From positions 962,501 through 1,026,500 of the forward strand of contig NZ_JASBAN010000001.1 of the NCBI RefSeq assembly GCF_029953305.1: 64,000 bases of DNA. Reading direction: 5' to 3'. Source of the stretch: Commensalibacter nepenthis (GTDB lineage Bacteria; Pseudomonadota; Alphaproteobacteria; Acetobacterales; Acetobacteraceae). Shown here piece by piece: positions 63,648 to 64,000 of the stretch (positions within the stretch are counted from its first letter, which is position 1; each line of letters opens with the position of its first letter). The translations under genes were made by a program, and so were the position numbers. A model generated the notes under the pieces. It was not told the origin of the DNA and ran no database searches. It was given only the letters and a program-made list of their open reading frames with translations.

Positions 63648-64000
63648 TTATTGTGGTTTCACATTTTGAATTTGCGCACCCATTTGCTGTTGTGCTTTTT
63701 CCATATAAGCCTTTTTCTGAGCTGGGGTCATTTTATTAAAACGTTCCATTTCAGCTTTCGCTTTTACTCTTGCTGCTTCGAGAGCTGTTTTTTGTTCTGG
63801 CGTTAAATTCTTTGAAATACGATCAAATTGTTCATCAGCTTGTTTTTGAGCTTTTTCCATATAGGCTTTTTGTTCTGCTGGGGTCATTTTATTAAAACGA
63901 TCCATTTCAGCTTGAGCTTTTGTCTGAGCTGCAACAAATTCTTTTTGCTGTTCTGCCGATAGTTTAGGCATTTGTTGTTGCTTTGCAGAAGGAGAGGAAG
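63648..64000 (-). CDS. Partial repeat protein, charged helical, 5' end beyond the right edge
   Basis: The frame is open to the right edge, so the start is outside (an internal ATG lies at 63971). The visible 117 residues hold two copies of a unit of about 51 residues. Both contain AEMxRFNKMTPAxxKAYMEKAQ and are separated by RISKNLTPEQKTALEAARVK. The protein is rich in Ala, Gln, Glu and Lys and should be an alpha-helical coiled structure. The LTPEQ spacing recalls the periplasmic Spy/CpxP-like LTxxQ proteins, but this is weak. A Ser/Gln-rich stretch before the first repeat may be the end of an export region. Confidence 0.6.
   Translation of the reverse strand, partial: SSPSAKQQQMPKLSAEQQKEFVAAQTKAQAEMDRFNKMTPAEQKAYMEKAQKQADEQFDRISKNLTPEQKTALEAARVKAKAEMERFNKMTPAQKKAYMEKAQQQMGAQIQNVKPQ

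Noticed and set aside
1-64000. CRISPR arrays, prophage or conjugation modules
   Set aside because: No regularly spaced direct repeats and no structural phage, integrase or transfer genes were seen.

Overview
The window is an AT-rich stretch of alphaproteobacterial chromosome, most consistent with an Acetobacteraceae member of the low-GC, insect-gut type (Commensalibacter-like). This is inference from gene content, not a database match. Markers seen are a C4-pathway 5-aminolevulinate synthase (hemA), an NDUFA12-type complex I accessory subunit beside mlaD and a DUF2155 gene, a COQ9/TetR-like gene near ubiK, an NDUFAF7/MidA-type methyltransferase, and an rplY-pth-ychF-proA-nadD-rsfS-rlmH run. 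No phage, plasmid or CRISPR functions are visible.

Layout. 1-2.2 kb: a partial unknown gene, a UDP-glucuronate-epimerase-like sugar gene and a degenerate IS481-type element. 2.4-5.3 kb: dps, a DUF192 gene, an MBL hydrolase and a secreted CHAP protein. 5.3-10.5 kb: a minus-strand housekeeping run for translation, NAD and proline (rplY, pth, ychF, proA, nadD, rsfS, rlmH). 10.6-17.3 kb: a decayed gene ending at an IS-end remnant, then lgt, midA-like, pgeF, a lipoprotein, prs and a phosphatase as a tight minus-strand run, preceded by an hldD-like epimerase. 17.4-19.8 kb: ubiK, csaA, proC, a COQ9-like gene and tRNA-Gln.

20-35.7 kb is the accessory part. It holds a frameshifted gene after the tRNA, a YgjP-type metallopeptidase, a SulP transporter overlapping an RgpF-like glycan gene, an orphan Tae4-like cell-wall amidase with a signal peptide, and two very large multi-domain glycosyltransferases. 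The glycosyltransferases bracket two paralogous RTX/beta-solenoid proteins. Sel1-repeat genes follow, one intact and one broken by a stop codon. The glycosyltransferase/RTX block is the best candidate for a poorly described system: a secreted repeat protein and the glycan machinery that may decorate or anchor it.

35.8-50 kb returns to core functions: nadE, dsbB, the DUF2155/mlaD/NDUFA12 operon, a TSCPD ribonucleotide-reductase-like paralogue, ridA-like, a permease with a nitrilase-family amidase, a MarR pair, and gap-pgk. Inserted among these is a single-gene AAA ATPase plus DUF4435 protein that resembles a fused PARIS-type defence gene. 50-64 kb holds a lipoprotein gene, hemA, a DsbA-family gene, a degenerate gamma-glutamyltransferase-like lipoprotein, recA, dapF-mtaB-ftsY, a methyltransferase, a 69-bp palindromic miniature relative of the IS at 1.4 kb, a lyxose/mannose isomerase-family gene, a DEAD-box helicase, a decayed gene and a repeat protein running off the right edge.

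All calls are from reading the sequence and translated frames. No searches were run, and residue positions are hand-counted.
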